A stretch of DNA of 50,605 bases from an uncultured Candidatus Saccharibacteria bacterium (GCA_938041555.1 CALIAC010000037.1:1-50605); one strand, 5' to 3'. Positions 41,209-50,456 are shown, counted from the stretch's first letter. The notes: a model not told the origin generated them from the letters alone. A program made the numbers and translations.

Positions 41209-43155
41209 CTAGGCTGCTTGGCCTCCCGATTTACGATTGTTTATATTATAATTAACTGCTCTTTGCATATTCTCGTCCGCCATTTTTATTATCCGGATGA
41301 CATCAAACCGTTTACCAGGAAATCTTTCTGCTTCCTTGGCAAAGCTCCATATCTCTGCATTAGCTTTCGATTTGTTGTCATTAAGCTCAGCGTCTGTTGA
41401 CGATTGTGCGATTCGTGCGCCAAGCTCGGCCATACGATCATGAAAATCCCTACTAAAATCACCAAAAGCTGTCGGATCCTCAGGCTTCTCAGGGGTTGTA
41501 ATAATCACATCGCTATGGTCTTTATTGCCTAGAGCCAACGCAAGGTCAAAGAAGTCCTCTTCGGGATTTGGTTTTTTTTCTATAATACCTGCAGCAGCGT
41601 TCAAGTCAACCACTTTAGAGTTATCACTTTCAGAGATTGGTGCAGGCTGAGCCTCCTGTGGTTGGGTCACCTCAGGCTGGGGCTTCTCATGCGGTTGGCC
41701 TCCTGCTTCATTTTGCGAAAAAATCTCAGCAAGAGGGTAGTCTTTGGAAGAAGGATTTGGTGTTGGCTTCCAGTCTGGCACTGGCTCGTTCAACCAAGTA
41801 TTCACATCCTCTACAGCTCGCATCGCCTTCTGGCCCATACCTCGAGCAATTCGCTGCATACGTGCCCACCAACCCTCTTTCTTCTCTTCTACTTCTTCAG
41901 TCGCTTTAACAGCAGCCGTACGGTTCTCCTCAACACTGCCATCAACTTCCTCGTGTGTTGGCTCTGCCGTGGTTGCTTCGGGGGCTTGTGCTGCTTCTGC
42001 GAGAGGCTGGCCCTCTGTCGCTACAGAGGTGGCTTGGTGAGAGTCTAGCGACTCCAGCCGCACGTCAAGCGCTGCCTGGAGTGCTGCGAGTGCCCGGTCG
42101 CGCGTGTCTTTGAGCTGCGCTGCATCTTCACGCGAGAGGTGTGGCTGCATCAGCTCACGCGCTGCCATGCTCAGCACTGCGCTTGCCGCCTCGCCCTTCA
42201 TGCGGATCGCATCCATAGTCGAGTGACTCGCCATAATCTCTTGGGCAGTGCGGTCTGTCAGCTCACTCACCTGCGCTTCGAAGCCGGTTGGTTGCGGCGC
42301 TTGCTCACTCGTCGAGACTGGTGCGGGAACAAGCTCTACCTGAGCTCCGCTTGGGGCTAGTTCTTGGCTTGGAGTAGCGGCAGGCTGTGCGCCTTGGTTG
42401 CGCGCGTCGAGCGCTTGCTGCAGGGTGGCAAGCGCATCGCTCCGCACCGCCTCCAGCTGAGTAATCCCCTCCGCCGAATACGGCAAGATTATCTCATGCG
42501 CAATCCTGCTCTGCACCGCAATATCTGCCATACCCTTGGCAAACACCGCGTCCGTCGCCGACTCGGCTGCGTTGATTTCTTGAACCTTCTCGTCAGTCAG
42601 TGCTGTGATTTCTGTTTGGAGGCGAGCAATGGCTGCATCCTCACTGTGTTGCTCTTGCTCAGAAGTTGGGGTTTGATTTTGCTGCGCTTCGGCCTCACGC
42701 TGTGCTTTATCCCGTGCATAGTCTTCTTCTGTTGGTGGCGGAGCAGGAGAAACCTTTCGCTCTGTTGTCTTGTGCTTGGCATAGTACTCCTCACCAACCG
42801 TCCCAACACCAAAACTATCAAGACCAGCTCTGATAGTCTCGCCGACCACAGCAAGTGTTTTTCTCACTGTATTCTTATTCGCTTCGGGACTTGTTTGTCG
42901 TGCCAAGCGCCGCTCTTGTCGCGTGGTTTGAAAATCCCTAAGCCGTCGGTCTAGCCCGGCCATTGGGCCCGACTCGCCGAGTTGTTCATTCACGGCCTTT
43001 TGCGTCTCCACATTCCTCGCGTATACGTCAGGAATGCGTTTTGCCGCTCCAATCATATGATTCACCACACCTCTAACGCCAGCTCGTGTGGCTGAGCCTG
43101 TTTCGAGCACTGGGTCAAGCGTGCTTGTTCCTGTTGCCTCATGTCCTTTTGCCAT
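41209..43155 (-). CDS. Large coiled, low-complexity protein with a duplicated helical domain
   Basis: 648 residues. Start ATG 43155 (MAKGHEATG) after AGGACGGG; the longer frame has no support. Two ~75-residue segments are clearly related, LQTEITALTDEKVQEINAAESATDAV... (~165-240) and FEAQVSELTDRTAQEIMASHSTMDAI... (~290-365). Long Pro/Gln/Glu-rich linkers separate these from a C-terminal charged helical part (DFFDLALALGNKDHSDV onwards). No signal peptide or membrane helix. Function unknown; it may be a scaffold. Head of the DUF5663-like cluster. Confidence 0.75.
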   Translation of the reverse strand: MAKGHEATGTSTLDPVLETGSATRAGVRGVVNHMIGAAKRIPDVYARNVETQKAVNEQLGESGPMAGLDRRLRDFQTTRQERRLARQTSPEANKNTVRKTLAVVGETIRAGLDSFGVGTVGEEYYAKHKTTERKVSPAPPPTEEDYARDKAQREAEAQQNQTPTSEQEQHSEDAAIARLQTEITALTDEKVQEINAAESATDAVFAKGMADIAVQSRIAHEIILPYSAEGITQLEAVRSDALATLQQALDARNQGAQPAATPSQELAPSGAQVELVPAPVSTSEQAPQPTGFEAQVSELTDRTAQEIMASHSTMDAIRMKGEAASAVLSMAARELMQPHLSREDAAQLKDTRDRALAALQAALDVRLESLDSHQATSVATEGQPLAEAAQAPEATTAEPTHEEVDGSVEENRTAAVKATEEVEEKKEGWWARMQRIARGMGQKAMRAVEDVNTWLNEPVPDWKPTPNPSSKDYPLAEIFSQNEAGGQPHEKPQPEVTQPQEAQPAPISESDNSKVVDLNAAAGIIEKKPNPEEDFFDLALALGNKDHSDVIITTPEKPEDPTAFGDFSRDFHDRMAELGARIAQSSTDAELNDNKSKANAEIWSFAKEAERFPGKRFDVIRIIKMADENMQRAVNYNINNRKSGGQAA

Positions 43156-43253
43156 ACTACCCGTCCTAATTTCTTTCCTTATATATTCTGCCCACATCCT
43201 ACCACAACAGAGGTAATGTGTCAATAAGCGAAGCACCCCAATCCCAAAAACTC

Positions 43254-43275
43254 GCCATCACCACGGCGAGTTTTG
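43254..43275 (-). terminator. Terminator of unclear ownership, upstream of the large coiled-protein gene
   Basis: AAACTCGCC pairs with GGCGAGTTT on the minus strand, followed by T, about 95 nt after the infB stop, so it should end the rpsA-infB transcript before the next gene. Confidence 0.8.
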
Positions 43276-43370
43276 TATATCATGAGCAAAAACCGGCAAG
43301 AGCAGAGTTACCACTTAATTATAATGCGATTCTATACGATGAAGCACCACCGTCAAGCCTGTTACCGCAG

Positions 43371-45146
43371 CTACTGCAGCGTACGCTTCACTAGCTCGCG
43401 GGTGAAGAACTCGAGGGTATCGCCAATCTCGAGCTGGAGCTTCTTGCTGGTCGTGAGATTGAGACCACAGAGCTCACCCTCAAAGACTTCCTTGGCTTCT
43501 TGCTGCTGGCGCTGCACGCTGGCCACTGTGACTTCGGCAATTTGCTCCTCGCCGTGCATCACACGGGCCAATAGTCCTGCTGTCACCTTACCCTTCGTTA
43601 CTTGCCCGCCGGCGATAACCGCATCGCGCATCGTCCGGAAGACGCCCTTAATCTCTAGCTGGCCAATTTCCGTCTCCACCACCTCTGGTGCGAGCAGTGC
43701 TTCCATGCTGCTACGTGCATCGTCGAGCAGCTCGTAGATCACTTGGTAGCGGCGCACCGTCACTTTGTCGCGCATTGCCAGGCGCTTGACGGCTGGTGGC
43801 AGGTCGACGTTAAAGCCGTAGATAATTGCATTACTACTACCAGCCAGGCGCACATCACTCTCAGTAATGTTGCCCACGCCATGGCCAATAATCCGCAGCG
43901 TGATCGCCCCGCCCGTCTCCACTAGGCGCAAGCTATCCATCACTGAGGTAAGCGACCCCTGTACATCGGCCTTGACGATAACATCGAACTCCTGAGCATC
44001 GTGCTTTTGCGTCATCAGCTTGAGCAAGTCTGCACCAGTCACGTTGGTAGTGGCGGCATTGCGCGCTTGGTCGAGCTTAGCCTTTTGCACGGCCAGGCGA
44101 GCTTCCTTCTCATTTTTAACCACTGTGAAGATATCACCAAACTGCGGTAATTCCTTAAAGCCCGTCACCGTCACTGGCGTAGCGGGCGTGGCTGCCTTGA
44201 TAGCCGCACCAGTGTAATCGAGCAAAGTACGCACCTTGCCATAGGCCTGCCCCGCCACCAAGAAATGCCCTGGCGCCAAGCGGCCCTGCTCGATGAGCAA
44301 GTTCACCACCGAGCCGCGACCCTTCTCCATATGCGCCTCAATGACGAGCCCCTCAGCCGGCACATCCGTATCGGCGCGAAGCTCTTCCATGTCGGCCACA
44401 AGTAGGATGGTATCGAGTAATTTATCAATATTCTGGCCAGTCTTGGCGCTAATCGGCACCATAATGGTATCGCCACCCCACTCCTCAGGGTTGAGGTGGT
44501 GCTCGCTCGCAAGTTGAGCTTTAACCATATCAGGATTGGCCGTGTCTTTGTCGATCTTGTTGATGGCAACGATGATCTTGGCATTGGCATCGCGGGCAAA
44601 GCGGATTGCCTCCACCGTCTGTGGCTTGACGCCATCATCAGCCGCCACAACAATCACCACCACATCGGTCAGTGCGGCACCATGCTGACGCAACGCCGCA
44701 AAGGCCTCATGACCAGGGGTATCAAGCAACGTCATCGTGCGACCGCCCTTTTGGGCTTGATAGGCACTAATGTGCTGGGTAATGCCACCAGCCTCGCCAG
44801 CGACTGTCTTCATCTTGAGGATGGTGTCGAGCAGCGTCGTCTTGCCGTGGTCGACATGCCCCATCACCGCCACAATTGGCGGGCGTGGTACAGCATTGCT
44901 CGACGGTTTATGCAGATGCTGCACAGTATGCTGCTCGGCGGCTTTGCGCTGCAGCGTTACTGCTAGGCCTAGTTCCTCCACGATAATCTCAGCAATCTCA
45001 AAATCAATCCGCTGATTGATCGTAACGGTGAAGCCATTCTTAAACAGCTCGCCAATCAGCTTCGTGACCGGCAGATTCAGGGTTTGGGCCAGCTCACCAA
45101 CAGTGATCGAATCGGCAATGACCAACACTTTTTCAGACTGACTCAT
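43371..45146 (-). CDS. infB: Translation initiation factor IF-2
   Basis: 591 residues. GTPase that places initiator tRNA. G1 is GHVDHGKT, G2 T in GGITQHISAY, G3 DTPGHEAF, G4 NKID. A short N-terminal IF2_N domain (VLVIADSITVGELAQTLNLPVTKLI) precedes it; the long variable N-terminus of Proteobacteria is absent. The domain-IV end (RGXRD-like GVFRTMRDAVIAGGQVTKG) is intact. ATG 45146 with GGAG; the GTG two codons earlier overlaps the site. Downstream of rpsA with a small hairpin between them. Confidence 0.97.
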   Translation of the reverse strand: MSQSEKVLVIADSITVGELAQTLNLPVTKLIGELFKNGFTVTINQRIDFEIAEIIVEELGLAVTLQRKAAEQHTVQHLHKPSSNAVPRPPIVAVMGHVDHGKTTLLDTILKMKTVAGEAGGITQHISAYQAQKGGRTMTLLDTPGHEAFAALRQHGAALTDVVVIVVAADDGVKPQTVEAIRFARDANAKIIVAINKIDKDTANPDMVKAQLASEHHLNPEEWGGDTIMVPISAKTGQNIDKLLDTILLVADMEELRADTDVPAEGLVIEAHMEKGRGSVVNLLIEQGRLAPGHFLVAGQAYGKVRTLLDYTGAAIKAATPATPVTVTGFKELPQFGDIFTVVKNEKEARLAVQKAKLDQARNAATTNVTGADLLKLMTQKHDAQEFDVIVKADVQGSLTSVMDSLRLVETGGAITLRIIGHGVGNITESDVRLAGSSNAIIYGFNVDLPPAVKRLAMRDKVTVRRYQVIYELLDDARSSMEALLAPEVVETEIGQLEIKGVFRTMRDAVIAGGQVTKGKVTAGLLARVMHGEEQIAEVTVASVQRQQQEAKEVFEGELCGLNLTTSKKLQLEIGDTLEFFTRELVKRTLQ

Positions 45147-45198
45147 ATACACACTCCTTTCTGCCGGCCACAGCCGGTCATCTTTTGTAATTTACTAG

Positions 45199-46263
45199 TT
45201 ATTTTTTCTTGTCGGCGAGACTCAAGCTCACTTTGTGCGCATCTTTGTCGATGTCGAGAATGACAAAGCTCTTGCGCTCATTGAGTGTAAAGACCTTCTC
45301 TGGGTCGGCACCGCCGCTGCCCAGCTCGCTCACATGCACCAGCGCTTCAACTGCTGGGCTAATCTGGACAAAGGCACCATATGGGGTAATGCGCGTTACT
45401 GTACCCTCGATGGTCTGGCCTTTGGTGAATTGATCCACCTCATCAAGCCATGGGTCCTTGGTGAGCTGCTTCATACTCAGGCTTAGGCGATCTTTGTCGA
45501 TGCTAATGATCTTCGCCTCAACGCTCTGACCGACCTTCACGTAGTCGGCTGGGTTGTTGACGCGCTCCCAGCTAATCTCTGAGATGTGGATAAGCCCCTC
45601 AATCCCTTCGACATTCACGAAGACACCAAAGTCCACCACACCAGTCACCACACCCTTGACGGTGTCGCCAACCTTGAGCTTCTCAAAGTGAGCCGCCAGG
45701 CCATCCTTGATGGCTTCTTTTTCGCTAAAGATCAGTTTGTTAGCTTTGCGGTCGCAGTCGAGGATGCGCACCTTGAGCGTCTGGCCCACCAGTGTGTTGA
45801 GCCGTGCCAAGATCTCATCCTTATCGGCACCACCCACCCGTGGGTAGTGCTCGGCCGACAGTTGCGACACTGGCAAAAAGCCTCGCACACCTTCGTACTC
45901 AACCAGCATACCACCACGGTTAGCGTCGTATGGCGCCACCTCGATGATCTCGCCAGCATCCAGCTTAGCCATCGCTTCTTCCCAGCCACGGTCCTTGGCT
46001 GCTTTGCGTAGGCTCAGCAAGCTATAGCCATTCTCGAGCTCGCTATCTACCACACTGGCTGTTACTTCATCACCAACTGCTAGCGCCTTGGCTGCGCCAA
46101 TCTCGCGCCGTGGCACATAGCCAACCCCTTGCGGGCCTAGGTCTACTAATACATCTCGTTTGCGCACCGATAATACGCGGCCAGTCACGACCTCGCCGGT
46201 TACTAGTTGCTTGACGCCGTCGCCAGCGAGCAAATCATCCATTGTTAAGGCTTGTGTTGCCAT
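45199..46263 (-). CDS. rpsA: Ribosomal protein bS1-like, four S1 domains
   Basis: 354 residues. RNA-binding ribosomal protein. Four S1 (OB-fold) domains: GEVVTGRVLSVRKRDVLVDLG (~23), GEIIEVAPYDANRGGMLVEYEGVRGFLP (~103), GDTVKGVVTGVVDFGVFVNVEGIEGLIH (~197) and GQTIEGTVTRITPYGAFVQISPAVEALVH (~285). E. coli S1 has six. Start at ATG 46263 with GAGGAG about 15 nt upstream, a long spacing. Precedes infB in one transcript. Confidence 0.92.
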   Translation of the reverse strand: MATQALTMDDLLAGDGVKQLVTGEVVTGRVLSVRKRDVLVDLGPQGVGYVPRREIGAAKALAVGDEVTASVVDSELENGYSLLSLRKAAKDRGWEEAMAKLDAGEIIEVAPYDANRGGMLVEYEGVRGFLPVSQLSAEHYPRVGGADKDEILARLNTLVGQTLKVRILDCDRKANKLIFSEKEAIKDGLAAHFEKLKVGDTVKGVVTGVVDFGVFVNVEGIEGLIHISEISWERVNNPADYVKVGQSVEAKIISIDKDRLSLSMKQLTKDPWLDEVDQFTKGQTIEGTVTRITPYGAFVQISPAVEALVHVSELGSGGADPEKVFTLNERKSFVILDIDKDAHKVSLSLADKKK

Positions 46264-46429
46264 AAGTCTTGGTACAGACTCCTCTTATTAATTATATTAT
46301 GAGACACGTCGCCATATCGCGACGCACCATTCCTCTGTATTATACACAAAGTCGCTGCAAGCGTCAAAACCCATGTATTTAGGTCTCATCTCTATGAATA
46401 GTTGGCTTAAGCGGATAATTGGCACAGCC

Positions 46430-46525
46430 AACCCATCACTCTAAAAATATTCTGGCCCGATGAATCACAAAGCCTACTCGCTCTCACAATCGCTAACCTT
46501 CAGATATTTTCTTGTGAGATGGTAC
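46430..46525. repeat. Core-and-arms repeat element, copy D (decayed)
   Basis: Core 46442-46514 keeps the right end TTCAGATATTTTCTTG and the AATATTCTGGCC-like left part, with many changes between. Flanks CCATCACTC and GTGAGATGG are only partly complementary. The rest of 46264-46652 contains no other gene. Confidence 0.6.
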
Positions 46526-46585
46526 TCAAAACTATTACACCGTCATACACAACGATGCCATAATCACAACAGGTATATTATCCTC

Positions 46586-46620
46586 CACAAAGCAACTACA
46601 CCTGCATCACACAGGGGTAG
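46586..46620 (-). terminator. Probable terminator of the LPXTG gene
   Basis: CTACCCCTG pairs with CAGGTGTAG (one mismatch) on the minus strand, then TTGCTTTG, about 35 nt past the stop. Confidence 0.5.
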
Positions 46621-46652
46621 GCATAGCGTTGTCAATGAAACAATGGTATACT

Positions 46653-47192
46653 TTACAGCGCGGGTGTGCGCGACTTGCGATAGGCCAGTGCTACGCCAGC
46701 CAGGCTACTCACCGCCACAACGGCTGCCAGGCCCTCGGCTGGGCCGGTCTGCGGCAAGGCGCTCACTTGCTGGGTAGATTGAGTTTGCGAAGGAGTGCTG
46801 GAGCTAGTCGAAGGCGTTGCAGCAGGCGTGCTTGAGCTTTGAGACTGAGTAGATTGGCTTTGGCTTTGCGCAGTCGTGCTCGATGCGCCGCTGGTTGCAC
46901 CATTTGTTGCAGTTGACGTAGTGTTTTTCTTGTCTTGTGACTGAGTTTCTTTTGTCTCTTTGCTCTTGCTGGCCTCTGTTGATTTGCTGTTGAGGCTATC
47001 AACTAGCTTGTCGTTGGCGCTCTTATTGCTCTGGGTTGATTCCTTTTTCTTAGCGTCAGTGGTGGTAGTACTTGCCACTTGCCGGGCGCTGCTGTTGTGG
47101 CTATTCTTGACGATTAAGACCCCGCCAACCAGTGCAAGCGTTAGCACTGTCCCGACGACGACGTATCCGATAATTGATCCTTGCTGCTTCAT
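46653..47192 (-). CDS. Cell-wall-sorting (LPXTG) surface protein
   Basis: 179 residues from ATG 47192. The N-terminal hydrophobic segment GYVVVGTVLTLALVGGVLIV can act as signal or anchor. A long Ser/Thr/Gln-rich stalk follows (~35-135). The C-terminus has LPQTG, then a hydrophobic helix GLAAVVAVSSLAGVALAY and a positive tail RKSR, the standard sortase signal. It should be displayed at the cell surface if a sortase is encoded elsewhere. TATAAT lies at about 47223. It could contact the host cell of an episymbiont (inference). Confidence 0.82.
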   Translation of the reverse strand: MKQQGSIIGYVVVGTVLTLALVGGVLIVKNSHNSSARQVASTTTTDAKKKESTQSNKSANDKLVDSLNSKSTEASKSKETKETQSQDKKNTTSTATNGATSGASSTTAQSQSQSTQSQSSSTPAATPSTSSSTPSQTQSTQQVSALPQTGPAEGLAAVVAVSSLAGVALAYRKSRTPAL

Positions 47193-47479
47193 TGCCAAAC
47201 CTTCGTTTACGTTACTCTTTCTATTATACCGTAATCGATCGCAAAACGCAACGCACGCGCTCTACTAATCATGCGTCTCGCTCTGCCTCTCTGGAGCCCA
47301 CCGCACATCGATACTTCGCACCGCCTACTAGGCATCGCGAGCGCGCTGTGCTACACTAATCATGACACGTACAATATACGAACAAATCATAATCTCTACC
47401 TCTGTCAAATCATGCGAAGTAATCATTGTTTCGCTCGCTGGTTCGCATGCCGATAGACGTGTCTATATCGCCACCACGT

Positions 47480-47962
47480 ATGCCACTCGATCAGCTCATC
47501 CCTCACCTCACTCAGCATGCCCATGCGTCGGGCCTTGCGCCACTTACTTTTCGCTCAAGCAGCCATTTTCATTGGCACTACCCAAGCCGCACGGTTTATT
47601 ATGATCCGCACGATGCCCAGGCCACTGCCTACCTCCTCCACGAGTATGGCCATGCCCTCCTTGGGCACTGCGGCTATGCGCGCGATGTGCAGCTCGTTGC
47701 AATGGAGCGCGCAGCGTGGAATGCCGGCTGCCGAGTTGGAACCGGCTGGCAAGTGACGGTCGACGACGAACTCATCGAATCTTCGCTCGACACCTACCGC
47801 GACTGGCTCCATGCCCGCTCGCGCTGCCCACACTGCAACGCAACTGGCTTACAGCGCAGCGATGGCACATATACCTGTCTTGCCTGCTTCACCCACTGGC
47901 GTGCCAACAGCGCCACTACCTGCCAGCTCCGGCGTTATGTTGTAAAAAGCACGATGATATAA
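47480..47962 (+). CDS. ImmA/IrrE-type zinc metallopeptidase with zinc ribbon
   Basis: 160 residues from ATG 47480; earlier in-frame ATGs (47426, 47447) are possible and no ribosome site decides. Motif AYLLHEYGHALLGH gives an HEXXH-containing active site, followed by VAMERAAW with a third ligand glutamate. The C-terminus has a zinc-ribbon pair CPHC...CLAC. Such proteases may cleave regulators, but no XRE partner is adjacent. It is preceded by a 287-nt spacer that shows nothing else. Confidence 0.8.
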   Translation: MPLDQLIPHLTQHAHASGLAPLTFRSSSHFHWHYPSRTVYYDPHDAQATAYLLHEYGHALLGHCGYARDVQLVAMERAAWNAGCRVGTGWQVTVDDELIESSLDTYRDWLHARSRCPHCNATGLQRSDGTYTCLACFTHWRANSATTCQLRRYVVKSTMI

Positions 47963-48313
47963 CTCGGCCTTATTGTCGCAGTAATTCTCGCACACTGCCC
48001 GCCACTTCGCCCTCACGAACACAATGCGAGAGAATATCTCCCAAAAACAAATCTCTCATGCTTATATTGAAAGCTCACTGCAGCAACTGGTTTTTGCGCG
48101 CGACTAGACAGAGTGACACCCGTCTACCTCGTTCAGTGTCCAGCCTTCACCTTCAATCTTCACACTAGCCCCTTTTTCTGTGTAGAGGCTAACCCTTTCA
48201 CACCCACCGCACCAAGCTTAAGGGTCAATTCATTATGACCAAACACACTCTACAGCCATAGCAGCAGCGCAAAACCACCATAAAAAAGCCGCAAATCCCC
48301 AACACAATATTCC
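47963..48313. other. Gene-free spacer
   Basis: About 350 nt between convergent genes. Neither strand shows a credible ORF, repeat or RNA, apart from the terminator beginning at 48314. Confidence 0.6.
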
Positions 48314-48346
48314 AAAAACACCTCCCGGATCAGTGGGAGGTGTTTT
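48314..48346 (-). terminator. Terminator of the KGG protein gene
   Basis: AAACACCTCCC pairs with GGGAGGTGTTT and is followed by further T on the minus strand. Confidence 0.85.
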
Positions 48347-48366
48347 AAGCGATACCTGCGTTACCT

Positions 48367-48606
48367 TTAGGCGGCGAGCGCGACGTCCGCTTGTGGAGCA
48401 GCCGCGGTAGCATCGTCGGCCTTTTTGGTGCGGCGAGAGATCCGGCCGCCCTTGGCGCCAGCCACACGAGCGAGTTGTGGATTGGCCGCAAAGCCGCCGG
48501 TGCGACCATTCTTACCGCCCTTGGCGCCAATCTTGGCGTAGAAGTTAGGGTCTTTAGAGATGTTTTTTTGCGCAGCCTTCAGGCCGCCAGCTTTTGTTCC
48601 CGCCAT
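48367..48606 (-). CDS. KGG-repeat stress-induced protein
   Basis: 79 residues. Small basic hydrophilic protein with two visible KGG repeats (YAKIGAKGGKNGRTGGFAAN and ARVAGAKGGRISRR) as in Con-10/YciG/GsiB-like general-stress proteins. A third, partial repeat is KAGGLKAAQKN. Ribosome site AAGGAG upstream of ATG 48606. The promoter at 48704-48732 is close to perfect sigma70 consensus, suggesting high expression, and a strong terminator follows. Confidence 0.8.
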   Translation of the reverse strand: MAGTKAGGLKAAQKNISKDPNFYAKIGAKGGKNGRTGGFAANPQLARVAGAKGGRISRRTKKADDATAAAPQADVALAA

Positions 48607-48703
48607 AGGGTTACTCCTTATTTATATATTTACCAGAGGTACGTTGCCAGTATAGGCCAGCAAATCCTCGCTACATACCATATATGATATGTATCATGAT
48701 TTA

Positions 48704-48732
48704 AATATAGCATACTGTATATGTTTTGTCAA
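48704..48732 (-). promoter_or_regulatory. Near-consensus sigma70 promoter of the KGG gene
   Basis: TTGACA (48727-48732) on the minus strand, exactly 17 nt spacer, TATATT (48704-48709). The leader, about 90 nt long, contains a near-palindrome ATGATACATATCAT. Confidence 0.8.
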
Positions 48733-48875
48733 CGTTTACATGAGCATTTTCAGATTGCATTATTGGTATTGCATTTAAGACGCCTATGCTATATACTAAG
48801 TATTAGCTTTGGTTTGGGTCGTTTCCACCAAGGTCCACCACAACAATTCTCGTTTGCTGCGAGATTCGAGAATGA

Positions 48876-48908
48876 AAAAACAACCCTGCGCATACAGGGT
48901 TGTTTTTA
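48876..48908. terminator. Bidirectional-looking intrinsic terminator
   Basis: AACAACCCTG pairs with CAGGGTTGTT, loop CGCATA. T runs occur on both sides; it serves the minus gene at 48939. Confidence 0.85.
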
Positions 48909-48938
48909 ATATTGAAAGTGCTTTGCTATTTGTTGGGT

Positions 48939-49673
48939 TTAGAACCAGCCAGACCCGCCACGTTGGGCCGCCGCAATACAACTAATCTGGCCAAGTCTTT
49001 GAGGGCGCGACTCATCATTACGCTGTCGCTCACTGCTATGACGCCGCTGGAGGGCCTCATACCCTTTTACAAGTTGTGGGTATAGTACATTCATGACGTT
49101 CTTCGCACCAGGTGACGCATCATCTTGAATCATACCCATCTCACTCCCAACACCTCCTGCCGTGCCAATACCAAAGATGCCCACTTGCTCTGGTACAATG
49201 CTCAGCGCAGCATGGTGATGCTGTGGATCTGTGAGTGAGATATACGGCTCTCCAAGCGTAATAAACCGCGCATCAGGAAGCTGTGTCATATCAACTGCAT
49301 GGGTCTTTATTGCATTGCTCGCTGTTCTCTGGACGACTGGCTGGCCATCCTTATCTGAAATACAGGGGTAGAGCAAGCCAATACCGTGCTCATGGCTAAT
49401 TGTCAGCGCCGCCCCAACCTCTGGTGCATATAGCGTATAGAGCCTATTATGCCCGTCTTGTGGCAACAGTCGAGCTTCTCGCTCTATATCAATTTGCATT
49501 CCATCTGAGCCAGTAACGAGCGCCTCTTGGCCATACGGGTTACTGCCAGCTGGCGCAGCAAATACTCTCTGCTGCCGAGTGATCACCTTGTCATAATACA
49601 ATATGTCGCCCGCCGAATGAATTGGTGGCTCACCATAGCGGTACTTGATTGATGGTGGTCGCTGTTCTGTCAT
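48939..49673 (-). CDS. Hypothetical protein, 244 residues
   Basis: Not recognised. Soluble, with GDILYYDKVITRQQRVFAA and a glycine-rich VGIFGIGTAGGVGSEMGM segment, no membrane helix. The C-terminal ~45 residues are basic and Ser/Gln/Arg-rich. AAGGAG and ATG 49673 are clear, and TATAAT (49806-49811 on the minus strand) lies upstream, so it is expressed. A strong terminator follows. Single-gene unit. Confidence 0.7.
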   Translation of the reverse strand: MTEQRPPSIKYRYGEPPIHSAGDILYYDKVITRQQRVFAAPAGSNPYGQEALVTGSDGMQIDIEREARLLPQDGHNRLYTLYAPEVGAALTISHEHGIGLLYPCISDKDGQPVVQRTASNAIKTHAVDMTQLPDARFITLGEPYISLTDPQHHHAALSIVPEQVGIFGIGTAGGVGSEMGMIQDDASPGAKNVMNVLYPQLVKGYEALQRRHSSERQRNDESRPQRLGQISCIAAAQRGGSGWF

Positions 49674-49885
49674 AAGAACACTCCTTTTTGGTTATGGTTA
49701 TCACATCATCACTGCATTGCTATCAAGATACTCATGACCCACCCGCAGCGGTGCTCCACTCGCCCAAGCCACGCCAAGTCGCAGAGTAAGCACCCCTCTC
49801 TAGCGATTATACAATAGAATAGTACGTTTGTACGAAAAACGTTCTGAATTTTATAGAAAATGCACCTACTTTAGCAATTTGTACA

Positions 49886-49923
49886 GCAAAAAACCAGCCT
49901 CATCTCTTTGATAGGCTGGTTTG
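49886..49923 (-). terminator. Intrinsic terminator
   Basis: AAACCAGCCT pairs with AGGCTGGTTT on the minus strand, then TTTTGC, 24 nt after the stop of the 70-residue protein. Confidence 0.85.
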
Positions 49924-49946
49924 TGCTCATTTTAATTAAAATAACG

Positions 49947-50159
49947 CTATTCCTGCTCGACTTCTTCTGCTAACTTCAGTGCCTCAAGCCCTTCTAGCGT
50001 CCAGCCAATGTAACCAAGCGTTCGTGCCGCTTCTTCTGTCTTGCCACCCTCATAGCTCTGACTGGCTTGCGCCACCAAGTATTCTGGGTCACGCTCCGTA
50101 TTGTATTCGCTAAGAGCTTCTGGCGTTCGTGGGTATGATTCGGCGTGTTTGACTGGCAT
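49947..50159 (-). CDS. Small hypothetical protein, 70 residues
   Basis: Acidic, mostly helical (AQASQSYEGGKTEEAARTLGYIGWTLEGLEALKLAEEVEQE), perhaps a TPR-like helical hairpin. AAAGAGAAG precedes ATG 50159. A terminator follows directly. No family recognised. Confidence 0.6.
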   Translation of the reverse strand: MPVKHAESYPRTPEALSEYNTERDPEYLVAQASQSYEGGKTEEAARTLGYIGWTLEGLEALKLAEEVEQE

Positions 50160-50420
50160 GTTGCTTCTCTTTGTTCTTGTTGCTTAGATACTTCATATAA
50201 TACTCTCTCTAGATTTTGCAACCTAGTAGCAAACTTCGCACCTATGACCACTGTTGAATCCGTCACTTCCCTCAACCTCTGTTACGTCTCACCGACAAAA
50301 GACACCAGCATATTAATGAAAGTAGTAACGCACGGCCAAAGTATCGTCCGGTATATTAGTATCACATTTCAGCAAATCATACTGGCAAGGATCAAGCTAC
50401 TAATAAAAATCGTCTCCAAA

Positions 50421-50450
50421 GATAAAAGCCACCCTGTTCGGATGGCTCTT
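50421..50450 (-). terminator. Terminator of the rRNA operon
   Basis: On the minus strand AGAGCCA...TGGCTTTTATCTTT follows the 5S rRNA 3' end. Confidence 0.75.
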
Positions 50451-50456
50451 ATATAA

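Noticed and set aside
31185..46520. CRISPR array from the spaced repeats
   Set aside because: The copies are kilobases apart, in both orientations, with arms of unique sequence, and no cas genes are present.
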